Shown: piece by piece, positions 1 to 6,530 of the stretch
Layout of the letters: every line of letters starts with the position of its first letter
Numbering within the stretch: the first letter of the stretch is position 1
Assembly (NCBI GenBank): GCA_012729875.1
Contig: JAAYCC010000065.1
Location: forward strand, 1-9,086
DNA length: 9,086 nucleotides
Direction of reading: 5' to 3'
DNA from: Clostridiales bacterium
Lineage (GTDB): Bacteria > Bacillota > Clostridia > Oscillospirales > Oscillospiraceae
The notes under the pieces: generated by a model
The model's database searches: none
What the model saw: the letters and a program-made list of their open reading frames with translations, nothing else
Told to the model about the DNA's origin: nothing
Program-made: the position numbers and the translations under genes

Positions 1-839
1 ATGGCGCTGTATTCCCCGGCAGGCATTGTGCGGTAAAATATTGACACATACTCTGTACGTGTTATTTTGGCGTCGTAGTTGTCGTATGTGTGGGTGATGA
101 GGCCGTTTTTGAGCGCATAGCTTACATAGCTGTCATACCAGGCGGGAGAGCCGTTTGTAAGAGTGACCGCGCCTTCGTTATACAGCTGATGTATACAGGC
201 TGCAAGCTTGATTGCCTCACAGACAGAGAGGTTTGCTTCGGGGTCAAATATTGTGGGGCTGCGTCCGTCAATCAGCTTTCTCTTAACGGCATAGACCACG
301 TCGCTGTAATACCAGCTTCCCTCATTGACATCGGAAAATGTTGGAAGGCTGCCGCCGGTAACACTGCCGAATGTTAAGACCTTTGATTTCGCGGTGACGG
401 TCACTGTAGCGTTTGAGTTCTCCGCCGCCAAATACTGGTGCATTGCTGACAGTGTTTGGCCGGAGGAAACGGTGCTCCCGCTGGTGAGGTCTATAACTGT
501 GCCTGTACAGGAGCTGAGCTTTGCGCTGCCGGACAGCAGCAGTAAGCCGCTGCCCTCTTTTAGGGACAGGCCCTCACCGCTCTCGATGAGCATAAAGGTC
601 TTGTCTGAAACAGGAGATTTTTTTGCCTGCTCCAGCTTATATTTGAGAACCTGCATTGACTCCGACAACAGCTTCTTAGGATTTGACATAGCCATAGGCG
701 GATAGCTGTTGTCGATATAGCTTTTTGTTATGAGCGGATCGTCCGCGCTGCCGGCGGTAGCCGCAAGGGCAAAGCCGCTGCAAATTGTGCACATAAGGCA
801 GGAGATGACAGCGAGGGAAATAAATTTATTTAGTTTCAT
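1..839 (-). CDS. Secreted S-layer homology (SLH) domain protein, 3' end outside window
   Basis: The reading frame starts at ATG 839 and is open to the left edge, giving 279 residues without a stop, so the gene is partial. A signal peptide is clear: MKLNK, a hydrophobic core (residues 6-25) and a likely cleavage after ALA at about 26. Residues about 85-150 form a Gly/Ser-rich beta segment ending in an LSAMHQYLAAE-like stretch (130-140), a type I associate with SLH exoproteins of Ruminococcaceae. Two SLH-like repeats follow: about 168-222 (FSDVNEGSWYYSDVVYAV, then the TFDPEANLS-like turn) and about 230-275 (PAWYDSYVSYALKNGLI, then ITRTEYVSIFYR). SLH repeats usually bind pyruvylated secondary cell-wall polymers, so the protein is probably non-covalently wall-attached. 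GGAGG at 843-847 lies just upstream of the start. Only 12 nt separate it from the rex stop, so it is probably cotranscribed with rex. Its specific role cannot be read. Confidence 0.85.
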   Translation of the reverse strand, partial: MKLNKFISLAVISCLMCTICSGFALAATAGSADDPLITKSYIDNSYPPMAMSNPKKLLSESMQVLKYKLEQAKKSPVSDKTFMLIESGEGLSLKEGSGLLLLSGSAKLSSCTGTVIDLTSGSTVSSGQTLSAMHQYLAAENSNATVTVTAKSKVLTFGSVTGGSLPTFSDVNEGSWYYSDVVYAVKRKLIDGRSPTIFDPEANLSVCEAIKLAACIHQLYNEGAVTLTNGSPAWYDSYVSYALKNGLITHTYDNYDAKITRTEYVSIFYRTMPAGEYSA

Positions 840-851
840 ATATTCCTCCAG

Positions 852-1493
852 TTACTTTTTGGAGCCGGGGCTTGATAAGTAGTAGCTCAATGTCAGCAAA
901 CTGTCTGAAAAATGTATGTTTTCAACCTGTATGTCGTCCTTGTCAAAGTCCAGATCGGTGTTAGTGAAATTCCATATTGCTCTGACGCCCGCATCCCTAA
1001 CGGTACCGGCCATCTCCTTTGCAACGGGCTTGGGAACCGTAAGAACGGCTATATCCGCGGGATTTTCTTTTAGCCACGGACTGATATTGGCGCTGTCCAT
1101 AACAGTAATTCCGGATACGACGGTGCCGATTTTTTCGGGACTTGTATCGAAAGCGGCCGTGAGCTTAAAACCTATCTCCTCGAACTTCATGTTTTCCATA
1201 AGTGCATGTCCCAGGTTACCGACGCCGACAATAACAACGGAATAGTGTTCGTTCATGCCCAAAATACGTGCGATTTGATCGCGAAGCTCCGCAACACGGT
1301 ATCCGTATCCCTGCTGACCAAATTCGCCAAAACAGCTGAAATCCTGCCTGATCTGCGAGGGGGTCAGACCCATCTGGCTGCCCAGTTCGTTTGAGGATAT
1401 TCTGTCGACTCCGTGATAAAGTAAATCTTCCAGCTTACGCAGATACATCGGCATGCGTCTGATTACGTTGTTTGAGATACGATTCCTTTTCAT
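852..1493 (-). CDS. rex: Redox-sensing transcriptional repressor Rex
   Basis: This is a full-length Rex of 213 residues (family usually about 205-220). The N-terminal winged helix spans about residues 10-80, with the recognition region PSQIRQDFSCFGEFGQQGYGY at 45-65, highly typical of Rex. A Rossmann NAD(H)-binding domain follows, with GVGNLG at 90-95, and the C-terminal swapping helix holds HFSDSLLTLSYYL (194-206). In the family, Rex represses fermentation and respiration genes until a high NADH/NAD+ ratio releases it from DNA. I chose ATG 1493 because GGAAGGAAG (1499-1507) sits 5 nt before it and it gives the normal Rex N-terminus. A longer version from 1532 would add 13 atypical residues across the RBS. 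The gene is divergent from mrp and heads a probable two-gene unit with the SLH protein. Confidence 0.95.
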   Translation of the reverse strand: MKRNRISNNVIRRMPMYLRKLEDLLYHGVDRISSNELGSQMGLTPSQIRQDFSCFGEFGQQGYGYRVAELRDQIARILGMNEHYSVVIVGVGNLGHALMENMKFEEIGFKLTAAFDTSPEKIGTVVSGITVMDSANISPWLKENPADIAVLTVPKPVAKEMAGTVRDAGVRAIWNFTNTDLDFDKDDIQVENIHFSDSLLTLSYYLSSPGSKK

Positions 1494-1513
1494 TATTACT
1501 TCCTTCCGGTATA

Positions 1514-1520
1514 TTAACAA
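1514..1520 (-). promoter_or_regulatory. Possible Rex half-operator in the rex leader
   Basis: Reading on the minus strand, TTGTTAA lies between the predicted -10 box and the RBS of rex. It matches one arm of the clostridial Rex operator TTGTTAA-N4-TTAACAA, but the other arm is not recognisable (CCGGAAG at the expected place). It may be a weak autoregulatory site or chance. Confidence 0.25.
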
Positions 1521-1547
1521 GGCTTTTACCACAAAATCTTTTTTGTT

Positions 1548-1576
1548 ATAATATCACATCTGATCAAAACAATCAA
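1548..1576 (-). promoter_or_regulatory. Sigma-A-like promoter for rex
   Basis: On the minus strand TTGATT (1576-1571), a 17-nt spacer and TATTAT (1553-1548) match the -35 (4/6) and -10 (5/6) consensus. The start of transcription would be near 1541, about 48 nt before the rex ATG. It lies back to back with the mrp promoter. Confidence 0.55.
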
Positions 1577-1596
1577 TAGCGTCAAATCCGGATATA

Positions 1597-1624
1597 TTGA
1601 CATTTTTTGCGGATAGTATATAAT
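1597..1624 (+). promoter_or_regulatory. Sigma-A promoter for mrp
   Basis: Perfect TTGACA (1597-1602) and perfect TATAAT (1619-1624) are separated by 16 nt. Transcription would begin around 1631, about 50 nt before the mrp ATG. Near-consensus boxes suggest strong, mostly constitutive expression. Confidence 0.75.
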
Positions 1625-1680
1625 GATTTTATACGATTAAATCCTTGCTTTTGATGATTTTTTTGAAAGGAATAGCTTTT

Positions 1681-2523
1681 ATGAGCGAAAATACAGGTGC
1701 TAAAGAAATGCCCGAAATCAAGATAAAAAGGGCGCTGAAAAAGCCGGATACCCTTCCCCCGCACGATGATACCAGCGTCAAAAAAATAATCGGCGTGGTA
1801 AGCGGTAAGGGCGGAGTGGGCAAATCTCTCGTCACTTCCCTGCTGGCTGTCAACATGAACAACCACGGCTTCCAGACCTCCATTTTGGATGCGGATATTA
1901 CAGGCCCCTCGATTCCGCGCGCTTTTGGTCTCTCCGGCCAGCCCGTGACTGTCGGGGACGCGATGCTTCCACTGAAGAGCGAGGGCGGCATAGACATCAT
2001 GTCCATCAACTTTCTTCTCAAAAACGACACCGAGCCTGTCATCTGGCGTGGCCCTGTCATAAGCGGTGCCGTTTCCCAGTTCTGGACGGATGTTATCTGG
2101 GGCGAGCAGGAGTTTATGTTCATTGATATGCCCCCAGGAACCGGCGATGTTGCGCTGACCGTATTCCAGTCCATCCCTATCGACGGTATTATCGTCGTCA
2201 CCTCTCCCCAGGAGCTCGTCGGGATGATCGTTGAAAAGGCCGTCAACATGGCGGATAAGATGAACATACCCGTTCTCGGCATCGTAGAGAACATGAGCTA
2301 TGCCGTCTGTCCAAAATGCGGCGAGAAGATCAACATATTCGGCGAGAGCCATCTCGAGGAGACCGCCGAAAAATTCGGCATTAAAACCTTCTGCCGTTTA
2401 CCCTTTGATTCCCGCCTTGCCGAGATGTGCGACAACGGCACAATAGAAGATTTCCCAGAGGACAATCTCCACTCAATGGTCAAGATGCTCAGAAACCTAA
2501 TCCCGCCGACCTGCGGAATCTAA
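1681..2523 (+). CDS. mrp: Mrp/NBP35-family ATP-binding iron-sulfur cluster carrier
   Basis: This 280-residue protein belongs to the Mrp/ApbC/NBP35 branch of the deviant Walker A P-loop NTPases. Visible motifs are the P-loop GKGGVGKS (42-49), a switch-like ILDADITGPSIPR (68-80), the Walker B region MFIDMPPGTGD (146-156), and a CPKC pair (210-213) that in the family bridges an Fe-S cluster at the dimer interface. The family holds and transfers Fe-S clusters to apoproteins in the cytoplasm. There is no N-terminal MIP18/DUF59 domain, only about 35 charged residues before the P-loop. ATG 1681 is preferred over an upstream in-frame TTG at 1645 because AAAGGA lies 9-10 nt ahead of it. It is monocistronic: own promoter at 1597-1624 and a terminator at 2551-2583. 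Confidence 0.94.
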   Translation: MSENTGAKEMPEIKIKRALKKPDTLPPHDDTSVKKIIGVVSGKGGVGKSLVTSLLAVNMNNHGFQTSILDADITGPSIPRAFGLSGQPVTVGDAMLPLKSEGGIDIMSINFLLKNDTEPVIWRGPVISGAVSQFWTDVIWGEQEFMFIDMPPGTGDVALTVFQSIPIDGIIVVTSPQELVGMIVEKAVNMADKMNIPVLGIVENMSYAVCPKCGEKINIFGESHLEETAEKFGIKTFCRLPFDSRLAEMCDNGTIEDFPEDNLHSMVKMLRNLIPPTCGI

Positions 2524-2553
2524 TTTTAATATTGAAGATTTTAATATTGGAGA
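2524..2553 (+). repeat. 15-bp tandem direct repeat
   Basis: Two adjacent copies of TTTTAATATTGRAGA (2524-2538 and 2539-2553) differ at one base. They lie between the mrp stop codon and its terminator; the second copy runs 3 nt into the hairpin. This looks like a local slippage duplication. Confidence 0.7.
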
Positions 2554-2583
2554 CCGGCTCTTTTTATAAGAGTCGGTCTTTTT
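2551..2583 (+). terminator. Rho-independent terminator of mrp
   Basis: A 12-bp stem (2551-2562 with 2568-2579, one G-T wobble) with a 5-nt loop is followed by a T tract to 2583. It ends six bases from the azlD stop on the other strand. Read on the minus strand the same hairpin lacks a T tract, so it is mainly a plus-strand terminator, though it may protect the azlD mRNA end. Confidence 0.88.
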
Positions 2584-2588
2584 ATGCT

Positions 2589-2921
2589 CTATATAAATAC
2601 GAACTGGACAAGGAGCATATAGCAGACCGTTCCCGCTCCTATGCTGAGAAGGTTGTTTCGTTTCCAGAGATGGAGCAATACGACCACTGCGGCGGAAATC
2701 ACCTGAGGCAGTATGCTGTTTGCCGAGCTGAAGTCGACATCCTTGAGACAGTATATGATGAGTATTGCCATGACTGCGGGCGGCAGTACCTCGCCCAGAT
2801 AGCGGACAATCGCAGGAGGCTTGTCGCGTGTGCCGAAAAGAACAAATGGGACAAGGCGCGTGGCAAACGTGCAGGCGGCTGTGACAGCCACCGTCAGTAT
2901 AGCAAACAAAATCGGGCTCAT
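2589..2921 (-). CDS. azlD: AzlD-family branched-chain amino acid export subunit
   Basis: This is a small, very hydrophobic protein of 110 residues, the normal AzlD size (about 100-110). Membrane segments lie at about 4-19, 41-60, 70-86 and 91-109. The ATRLVPFVLF stretch (20-29) followed by a YLGEVLPPAVMAIL segment (41-54) is characteristic of the family. AzlD works with the larger AzlC; the pair is thought to export branched-chain amino acids or analogues such as 4-azaleucine. The start codon overlaps the azlC stop (ATGA, 2918-2921), which predicts translational coupling. It is the last gene of the five-gene minus-strand operon. The substrate in this organism is not shown by the sequence. Confidence 0.88.
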   Translation of the reverse strand: MSPILFAILTVAVTAACTFATRLVPFVLFGTRDKPPAIVRYLGEVLPPAVMAILIIYCLKDVDFSSANSILPQVISAAVVVLLHLWKRNNLLSIGAGTVCYMLLVQFVFI

Positions 2922-3613
2922 TTAGCCGCCCCCTTTCTTTTGAAAGAGAGCTGTCGGTACATCGTGAGCACCGCCACGGTCGTCACAAGAGCGGGCAGGA
3001 TGAAATTTGATGGGTCAAATATCAGAAAGCAGATTATGCCGCAGACAGCTCCGACAATTGCAGGCATGTGGTTTTTCGCGGCAATCCACTGTTCGACAAA
3101 TATAACTATAAACAGCGCTGTCATGGCAAATTCGACGCCGGATGAATTAAAGGGTATGAGCTGGCCTATGAGCGCTCCCAGAGCGGAACCTGCGATCCAG
3201 TAAATTTGGTCGAAGAGCGCTATCAGGAAAAAGACTTTTTTTTCGTCTGCATTTCCAGGGACGGCGGTCGAGCAGAGCAGAGAATATGTCTCATCGGTGA
3301 GGGAAAAAATCATATAGGGATAGAGCTTTCCCATGCGCTTGAACTTTTCGATGAACGAGAGGCCGTAAAACATATGGCGGCTGTTGATGGAAAGCTGCAT
3401 GACGGCGGTAGTAAAAAGTCCCGCCCCTCCGGACAAAAGGCCAACAAGCGCAAACTGCCCGGAACCTGTGTATACGAACATGCTGATAAATATTGCCCAG
3501 ATAAAGTTGTAACCGGCGCTTTGGAGCATCAGCCCAAAGGCCGTACCCAGAAACAGATACCCGAAAAGCACCGGAACGGTACGTCTGAACGCAAAGCTCA
3601 TTTCTTCTTTCAA
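2918..3613 (-). CDS. azlC: AzlC-family branched-chain amino acid permease
   Basis: This is an integral membrane protein of 231 residues (family about 225-255). Family hallmarks are GYLFLGTAFGLML near the N-terminus (18-30), YTGSGQF (48-54), SINSRHMFYGLSF (75-87) and SLTDETY (104-110). With AzlD it forms a two-component exporter of branched-chain amino acids. The start is uncertain. TTG 3613 gives MKEEMSFAF, a family-like N-terminus, with AAAGG about 12 nt upstream. ATG 3601 would remove four residues and has only a weak AAAGAAG next to it. It lies 16 nt after the thiN stop and overlaps azlD by 4 nt, so it belongs to the operon headed by the deacetylase-like gene. Confidence 0.9.
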   Translation of the reverse strand: MKEEMSFAFRRTVPVLFGYLFLGTAFGLMLQSAGYNFIWAIFISMFVYTGSGQFALVGLLSGGAGLFTTAVMQLSINSRHMFYGLSFIEKFKRMGKLYPYMIFSLTDETYSLLCSTAVPGNADEKKVFFLIALFDQIYWIAGSALGALIGQLIPFNSSGVEFAMTALFIVIFVEQWIAAKNHMPAIVGAVCGIICFLIFDPSNFILPALVTTVAVLTMYRQLSFKRKGAAK

Positions 3614-3629
3614 TTGCGTACCATACCTT

Positions 3630-4277
3630 TCACATGACCGCGTATTTCCCGGGAATATAGCTCTCGCCGCTCCAGATTACAAGGATACAGCCGTTTTGGA
3701 CGGATACGGACGACGGCAGCCCCATAAATTCGTTGCTGACGCCCAGAGGGTAATCGTTGGTCAAAGTAGCGTCTGTGAGCGGGTATTTGAGTCCTTTAAG
3801 ATACACTCCCCTGCTCTGACTGCCGAGGCTGAAGACTGATACATAGCCTGAAAGACTGTCTTCAAAACAGATCCCGCCGTTTTTTATTACGGTACAGACA
3901 TGTCCGCAGCCCACAAGATAGCCGCGCGATCCGTTTTCGGCGATATATTTGAGTGTCTGTATGTTGGCGAAGCTGTGGTCAAAGCGGCCACCCATGCCGC
4001 CGTATATGACGATTGTGCCGGCACCGACGTACAGCGCCTGACGCACCGCCAGCATTGTGTCGGTGTCATTTTTTTCAGGACCTGTCGCCCAAACGTTTTC
4101 ACCGGGCGGGACATGGCCCAAGGAGTCAAAATCACCCATAATCAGATTCGGCGAGATCCCGGCATCTCTGAGATGTCCGAGTCCGCCGTCCGCAGCTATG
4201 ATCAATGCGCCGTCCGGCACATAAAGCTCGGTGCCGGACATATCTCCTGCACCTACTATAATACAGATATCTTTCAT
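3630..4277 (-). CDS. thiN: Thiamine pyrophosphokinase (thiamine diphosphokinase)
   Basis: This 215-residue cytoplasmic enzyme transfers pyrophosphate from ATP to thiamine to make thiamine diphosphate, the salvage route used when thiamine is imported. Visible family motifs are AADGG (28-32), GDFDS (48-52), an EKNDTDT segment (68-74, normally EKD-x-TD), and GGMGGRFDH (93-101). The C-terminal part (about 135-210) is the beta-sandwich thiamine-binding domain, with SNEF at 181-184. The acidic and metal-binding residues of the TPK fold appear intact. ATG 4277 overlaps the stop of the upstream uridylyltransferase gene (ATGA, 4274-4277) and has little Shine-Dalgarno of its own, so translation is probably coupled. 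No TPP riboswitch is visible in the operon leader. Confidence 0.93.
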   Translation of the reverse strand: MKDICIIVGAGDMSGTELYVPDGALIIAADGGLGHLRDAGISPNLIMGDFDSLGHVPPGENVWATGPEKNDTDTMLAVRQALYVGAGTIVIYGGMGGRFDHSFANIQTLKYIAENGSRGYLVGCGHVCTVIKNGGICFEDSLSGYVSVFSLGSQSRGVYLKGLKYPLTDATLTNDYPLGVSNEFMGLPSSVSVQNGCILVIWSGESYIPGKYAVM

Positions 4278-5014
4278 TTTAGAAGAAGCTCTTCGGTTTG
4301 TCTGAGCTGCTCGGGTGTGTTGACCCCAATAAGCTCACTGCCAAGCTCTCTTTTGCAGATACCGATGGGCAGCCCGCGCCTCATCAGGAGGAGAGGCGCG
4401 TCGGTGAGGTAATATTCGCCCTGCGCGTTGTCGTTTCCGAGTTCACTGAGAACGTCTCTGAGCTGCTGTGCGTCAAATACATATACTCCGCTGTTGAGCT
4501 CTCTGATGTTCTTCTGCTCCGGCGTGGCGTCCTTGTCCTCCACCATCCCGCAGAAGCTGCCGTCATCGCCGCGCAGGATACGGCCATAGGGCAGGTCTAT
4601 GTCCGATGTGCCGCTTAAGATAGTGCAGACGTTATTTGAAGACATGTGAGTATCTATGAGTGCAAGATAGGTTTCGCGCTTTAAAAGGGGCATGTCGCCG
4701 CAGCATATAAGCAGAGCGCCGTCATAGTCCTGAAGGGCTGTGAAAGCCGCCATTACGGCATGACCTGTGCCCAGCTGCTCTCTCTGTTCTGCGAAGGTAT
4801 AGCCTTTGAAGGCCTCTATGACGCGCTCTTTTTTGTACCCGACGACAATAACGAAGTCCTCCGGAGAAATGAAGTCCAGAGCCTTCAGCACATGGGCTAG
4901 GAGAGGCTTGCCGGCGGCCTCGCGCATGACCTTAGGCAGGCTTATGCCCTCGGTCTGGAGCCTTGTACCCTTCCCTGCCGCGAGAACTACGGCCTTGAGC
5001 TTTTTATTATTCAA
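4274..5014 (-). CDS. Stand-alone GlmU-type nucleotidyltransferase (UDP-sugar pyrophosphorylase domain)
   Basis: This 246-residue protein has the nucleotidyltransferase fold of the GlmU N-terminal half. It shows LAAGKGTRL (11-19), SLPKVM with the phosphate-binding lysine (25-30), EQLGTGHAV (79-87), CCGDMPLL (104-111), LPYGRI (141-146), ELNSGVYVF (172-180) and an N-x-QGEYYLTD segment (196-205). These are the uridine and sugar-1-phosphate contacts of GlcNAc-1-phosphate uridylyltransferases. The left-handed beta-helix acetyltransferase half of bifunctional GlmU (about 450 residues) is absent, and the gene ends cleanly at TGA. I chose TTG 5014 because GGAGG (5023-5027) lies 8 nt before it; a longer reading from TTG 5029 would include the RBS. 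The sugar substrate is not certain. The gene overlaps thiN by 4 nt and follows the secreted protein gene by 26 nt. Confidence 0.85.
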   Translation of the reverse strand: MNNKKLKAVVLAAGKGTRLQTEGISLPKVMREAAGKPLLAHVLKALDFISPEDFVIVVGYKKERVIEAFKGYTFAEQREQLGTGHAVMAAFTALQDYDGALLICCGDMPLLKRETYLALIDTHMSSNNVCTILSGTSDIDLPYGRILRGDDGSFCGMVEDKDATPEQKNIRELNSGVYVFDAQQLRDVLSELGNDNAQGEYYLTDAPLLLMRRGLPIGICKRELGSELIGVNTPEQLRQTEELLLK

Positions 5015-5040
5015 TGCAGTTTCCTCCAATCGGTTAACCT

Positions 5041-6126
5041 CTATATTGATGTCTCACGCAGGGCCATAACGAAAAATTTGTTTGCTGTGAGATACTGAAG
5101 CACGGATGTCAGCAGCTCGACACTGTTTTCAGCCGAAGAAAAGCAAAGGCTGCCGCTGTTTTGCGTGAGGTCCAGTCTGGTCTCTATATCGTTAAATGAG
5201 CTAACGCCCGGTGTGATGTAGTAGTCGGCATTAAAATATGCCAAGGCGTTGCTTTCGGCATACTCTTTACACTCAGTTTCAGTTGAGGACGGTGACGATA
5301 CTATGGTAGGTACGAACTGTGCCGCCAGAAAGATTGCGTCTGAGGCGGCGGTTATATCCTCCGACGGAGTCCCCGAGCTGTATATTCCAATGCTGTGTCC
5401 TGAGCCTGCGATTCTGCGTACGGTATCCGGATCATTTTTGGCGTCCTCAGCCGTGAGGAAAAAGCAGCCGCTCAGACCGTAGCGGTCAAAAGTATCGAGC
5501 AGCTTGCCGGATGGCAGACCGATAAAAGACAGAGTTATCACGGCGCTGCGCTTTTTGATAGGGGCTTTTGGAGTTTCGGTGGCCGGCGGCTCGGTATTTT
5601 CGCTGTATCCATAGTATTCGTTATAGCGGCATTGCATCAGCGTAGTCGCCGCATTCAGGAACAGGCTGTCCGAAAGGACTTCGGAGCCGCTCTTCAGTCG
5701 AAGGATGTCGCCATAGCCCTTGCCGCTTATGTATGAACAGCTAAGACCAAAATAATTGCAGGTCCATTCCACGGGGACATATGTCACCCCGTTGCGATAG
5801 ACTGCAGATGCCTGATATTCCTCCATATTGGCGTTATAGGCATTTCCGGCATCCATGTTGAAGAGGACCAGTTTAGAGCTGTTGTAGAGCTGTGCGGTGA
5901 GCTCGGAGGGAAAGTAGCTGTAGTATATGCCGAAGTATGCAAAAACACGCGCAGAGACGTAAGGTATGCCGCTGTAATATACCGGAGAGAGCGGCAATTC
6001 AAGCAGTGTATCATCGGTAGATGTGAAGCAGACTCCCGTGCTGTCTGCACCAGCGGAGATGGATAGACATAGTAGAAAAGCGGTGACAAAAAAAGTCGTT
6101 ATATATCTTTTCAGCCATTTTTTCAT
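5041..6126 (-). CDS. Secreted stalk-domain protein with degenerate polysaccharide-deacetylase (NodB-like) fold
   Basis: A signal sequence or membrane anchor is clear: KKWLKRY, then a hydrophobic stretch at 9-25. Residues about 35-148 resemble two copies of the copper-amine-oxidase N-terminal (stalk) unit: PVYYSGIPYVSARVFAYFG (48-66), then AVYRNGVTYVPVEWTCNYFG (108-127). A Pro/Thr-rich linker covers about 178-193. Residues about 194-361 follow the NodB order: SAVITLS..GLPSGKLLDTFDRYGLSGCFFLT (194-225), DPDTVRRIAGSGHSIGIYSS (232-251), ending in FFVMAL. The catalytic TFDDGP motif is replaced by LSFIGLPSG (199-207), and the metal-binding histidines of GHEIGNHxxxH are Tyr249 and Thr253. It is therefore probably an inactive, binding-type member. 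ATG 6126 is preferred to TTG 6141 because it gives the proper signal peptide; the RBS is weak (GGGGTG). It heads the operon running to azlD. Confidence 0.75.
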   Translation of the reverse strand: MKKWLKRYITTFFVTAFLLCLSISAGADSTGVCFTSTDDTLLELPLSPVYYSGIPYVSARVFAYFGIYYSYFPSELTAQLYNSSKLVLFNMDAGNAYNANMEEYQASAVYRNGVTYVPVEWTCNYFGLSCSYISGKGYGDILRLKSGSEVLSDSLFLNAATTLMQCRYNEYYGYSENTEPPATETPKAPIKKRSAVITLSFIGLPSGKLLDTFDRYGLSGCFFLTAEDAKNDPDTVRRIAGSGHSIGIYSSGTPSEDITAASDAIFLAAQFVPTIVSSPSSTETECKEYAESNALAYFNADYYITPGVSSFNDIETRLDLTQNSGSLCFSSAENSVELLTSVLQYLTANKFFVMALRETSI

Positions 6127-6165
6127 AGCCACACCCCACAAAAGTTATTAATGGTCTTTTATGGC

Positions 6166-6194
6166 ATTTTATCACAGACTGCCGATGTAGGCAA
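6166..6194 (-). promoter_or_regulatory. Candidate promoter of the minus-strand operon
   Basis: On the minus strand TTGCCT (6194-6189), a 17-nt spacer and TAAAAT (6171-6166) give a plausible sigma-A promoter (4/6 and 5/6). It would start transcription about 30 nt before the deacetylase-like gene at 6126. It is divergent from the tRNA promoter. Confidence 0.45.
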
Positions 6195-6261
6195 GACCGG
6201 ACGCTATAAATAGCCTGTGTCGATTTTGAAAAGATACGCGGTTTTGCGCAATAAAAAGGTG

Positions 6262-6290
6262 TTGACAAAGGTATTATTTCATTGTACAAT
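6262..6290 (+). promoter_or_regulatory. Sigma-A promoter of the tRNA operon
   Basis: TTGACA (6262-6267), a 17-nt spacer and TACAAT (6285-6290) form a near-consensus strong promoter. It ends 14 nt before tRNA-Asp, which leaves only a short 5' leader. Confidence 0.85.
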
Positions 6291-6304
6291 AGCGGAGCGC
6301 TTGT

Positions 6305-6381
6305 GGCCCAGTAGTTCAGTTGGTTAGAACGCCAGCCTGTCACGCTGGAGGTCGACGGTTCGAGCCCGTTCTGGGTCGCCA
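6305..6381 (+). tRNA. tRNA-Asp (GUC)
   Basis: This is a complete cloverleaf. The acceptor stem is GGCCCAG (6305-6311) with CTGGGTC (6371-6377), including one G-U pair; the discriminator is G and the CCA is encoded (6379-6381). The anticodon stem is CCAGC/GCTGG and the anticodon GTC is at 6339-6341. The D-loop has the GTTGG element and the T-arm has GGTTCGAGCC. It is the first gene of a two-tRNA transcript. Confidence 0.97.
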
Positions 6382-6384
6382 CAC

Positions 6385-6460
6385 GCTGCTGTAGCTCAGC
6401 AGGCAGAGCACATCCTTGGTAAGGATGAGGTCCGCAGTTCGAATCTGCGCAGCAGCTCCA
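6385..6460 (+). tRNA. tRNA-Thr (GGU)
   Basis: This is a complete cloverleaf only 3 nt after tRNA-Asp. The acceptor stem is GCTGCTG (6385-6391) with CAGCAGC (6450-6456); the discriminator is T and the CCA is encoded (6458-6460). The anticodon stem is CATCC/GGATG with anticodon GGT at 6418-6420. The T-arm has the canonical GTTCGAATC. It is followed directly by a terminator. Confidence 0.97.
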
Positions 6461-6497
6461 AAAAAGTCCCGTAGTTTCAATGACTACGGGACTTTTT
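6461..6497 (+). terminator. Terminator of the tRNA operon
   Basis: A perfect 15-bp inverted repeat (6461-6475 with 6483-6497) with a 7-nt loop and a terminal T5 tract begins at the base after the encoded CCA of tRNA-Thr. The outer A5/T5 pairs mean it could also act on the opposite strand, below the small gene ending at 6531. Confidence 0.93.
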
Positions 6498-6530
6498 ACT
6501 TTGCTCCCATATATGGCGCTTAATGGGCCT

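Noticed and set aside
1582..2352. Long minus-strand open frames antiparallel to mrp
   Set aside because: They are antisense shadows of a gene with intact Walker and CPxC motifs. They show no RBS or domain and would cover the mrp promoter.
2427..3637. Plus-strand open frames of 258 and 143 residues opposite azlC and azlD
   Set aside because: The opposite strand encodes two recognisable membrane proteins with a 4-nt overlap. The plus-strand frames have low-complexity charged composition and cross the mrp terminator.
3900..4412. Plus-strand 170-residue frame opposite thiN and the GlmU-like gene
   Set aside because: It has no RBS or family features and lies antisense to clear enzyme motifs on both sides.
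6232..6252. Small GCG-TTTT-GCGC inverted repeat upstream of the tRNA promoter
   Set aside because: Too short and imperfect to call an operator or terminator; likely chance.
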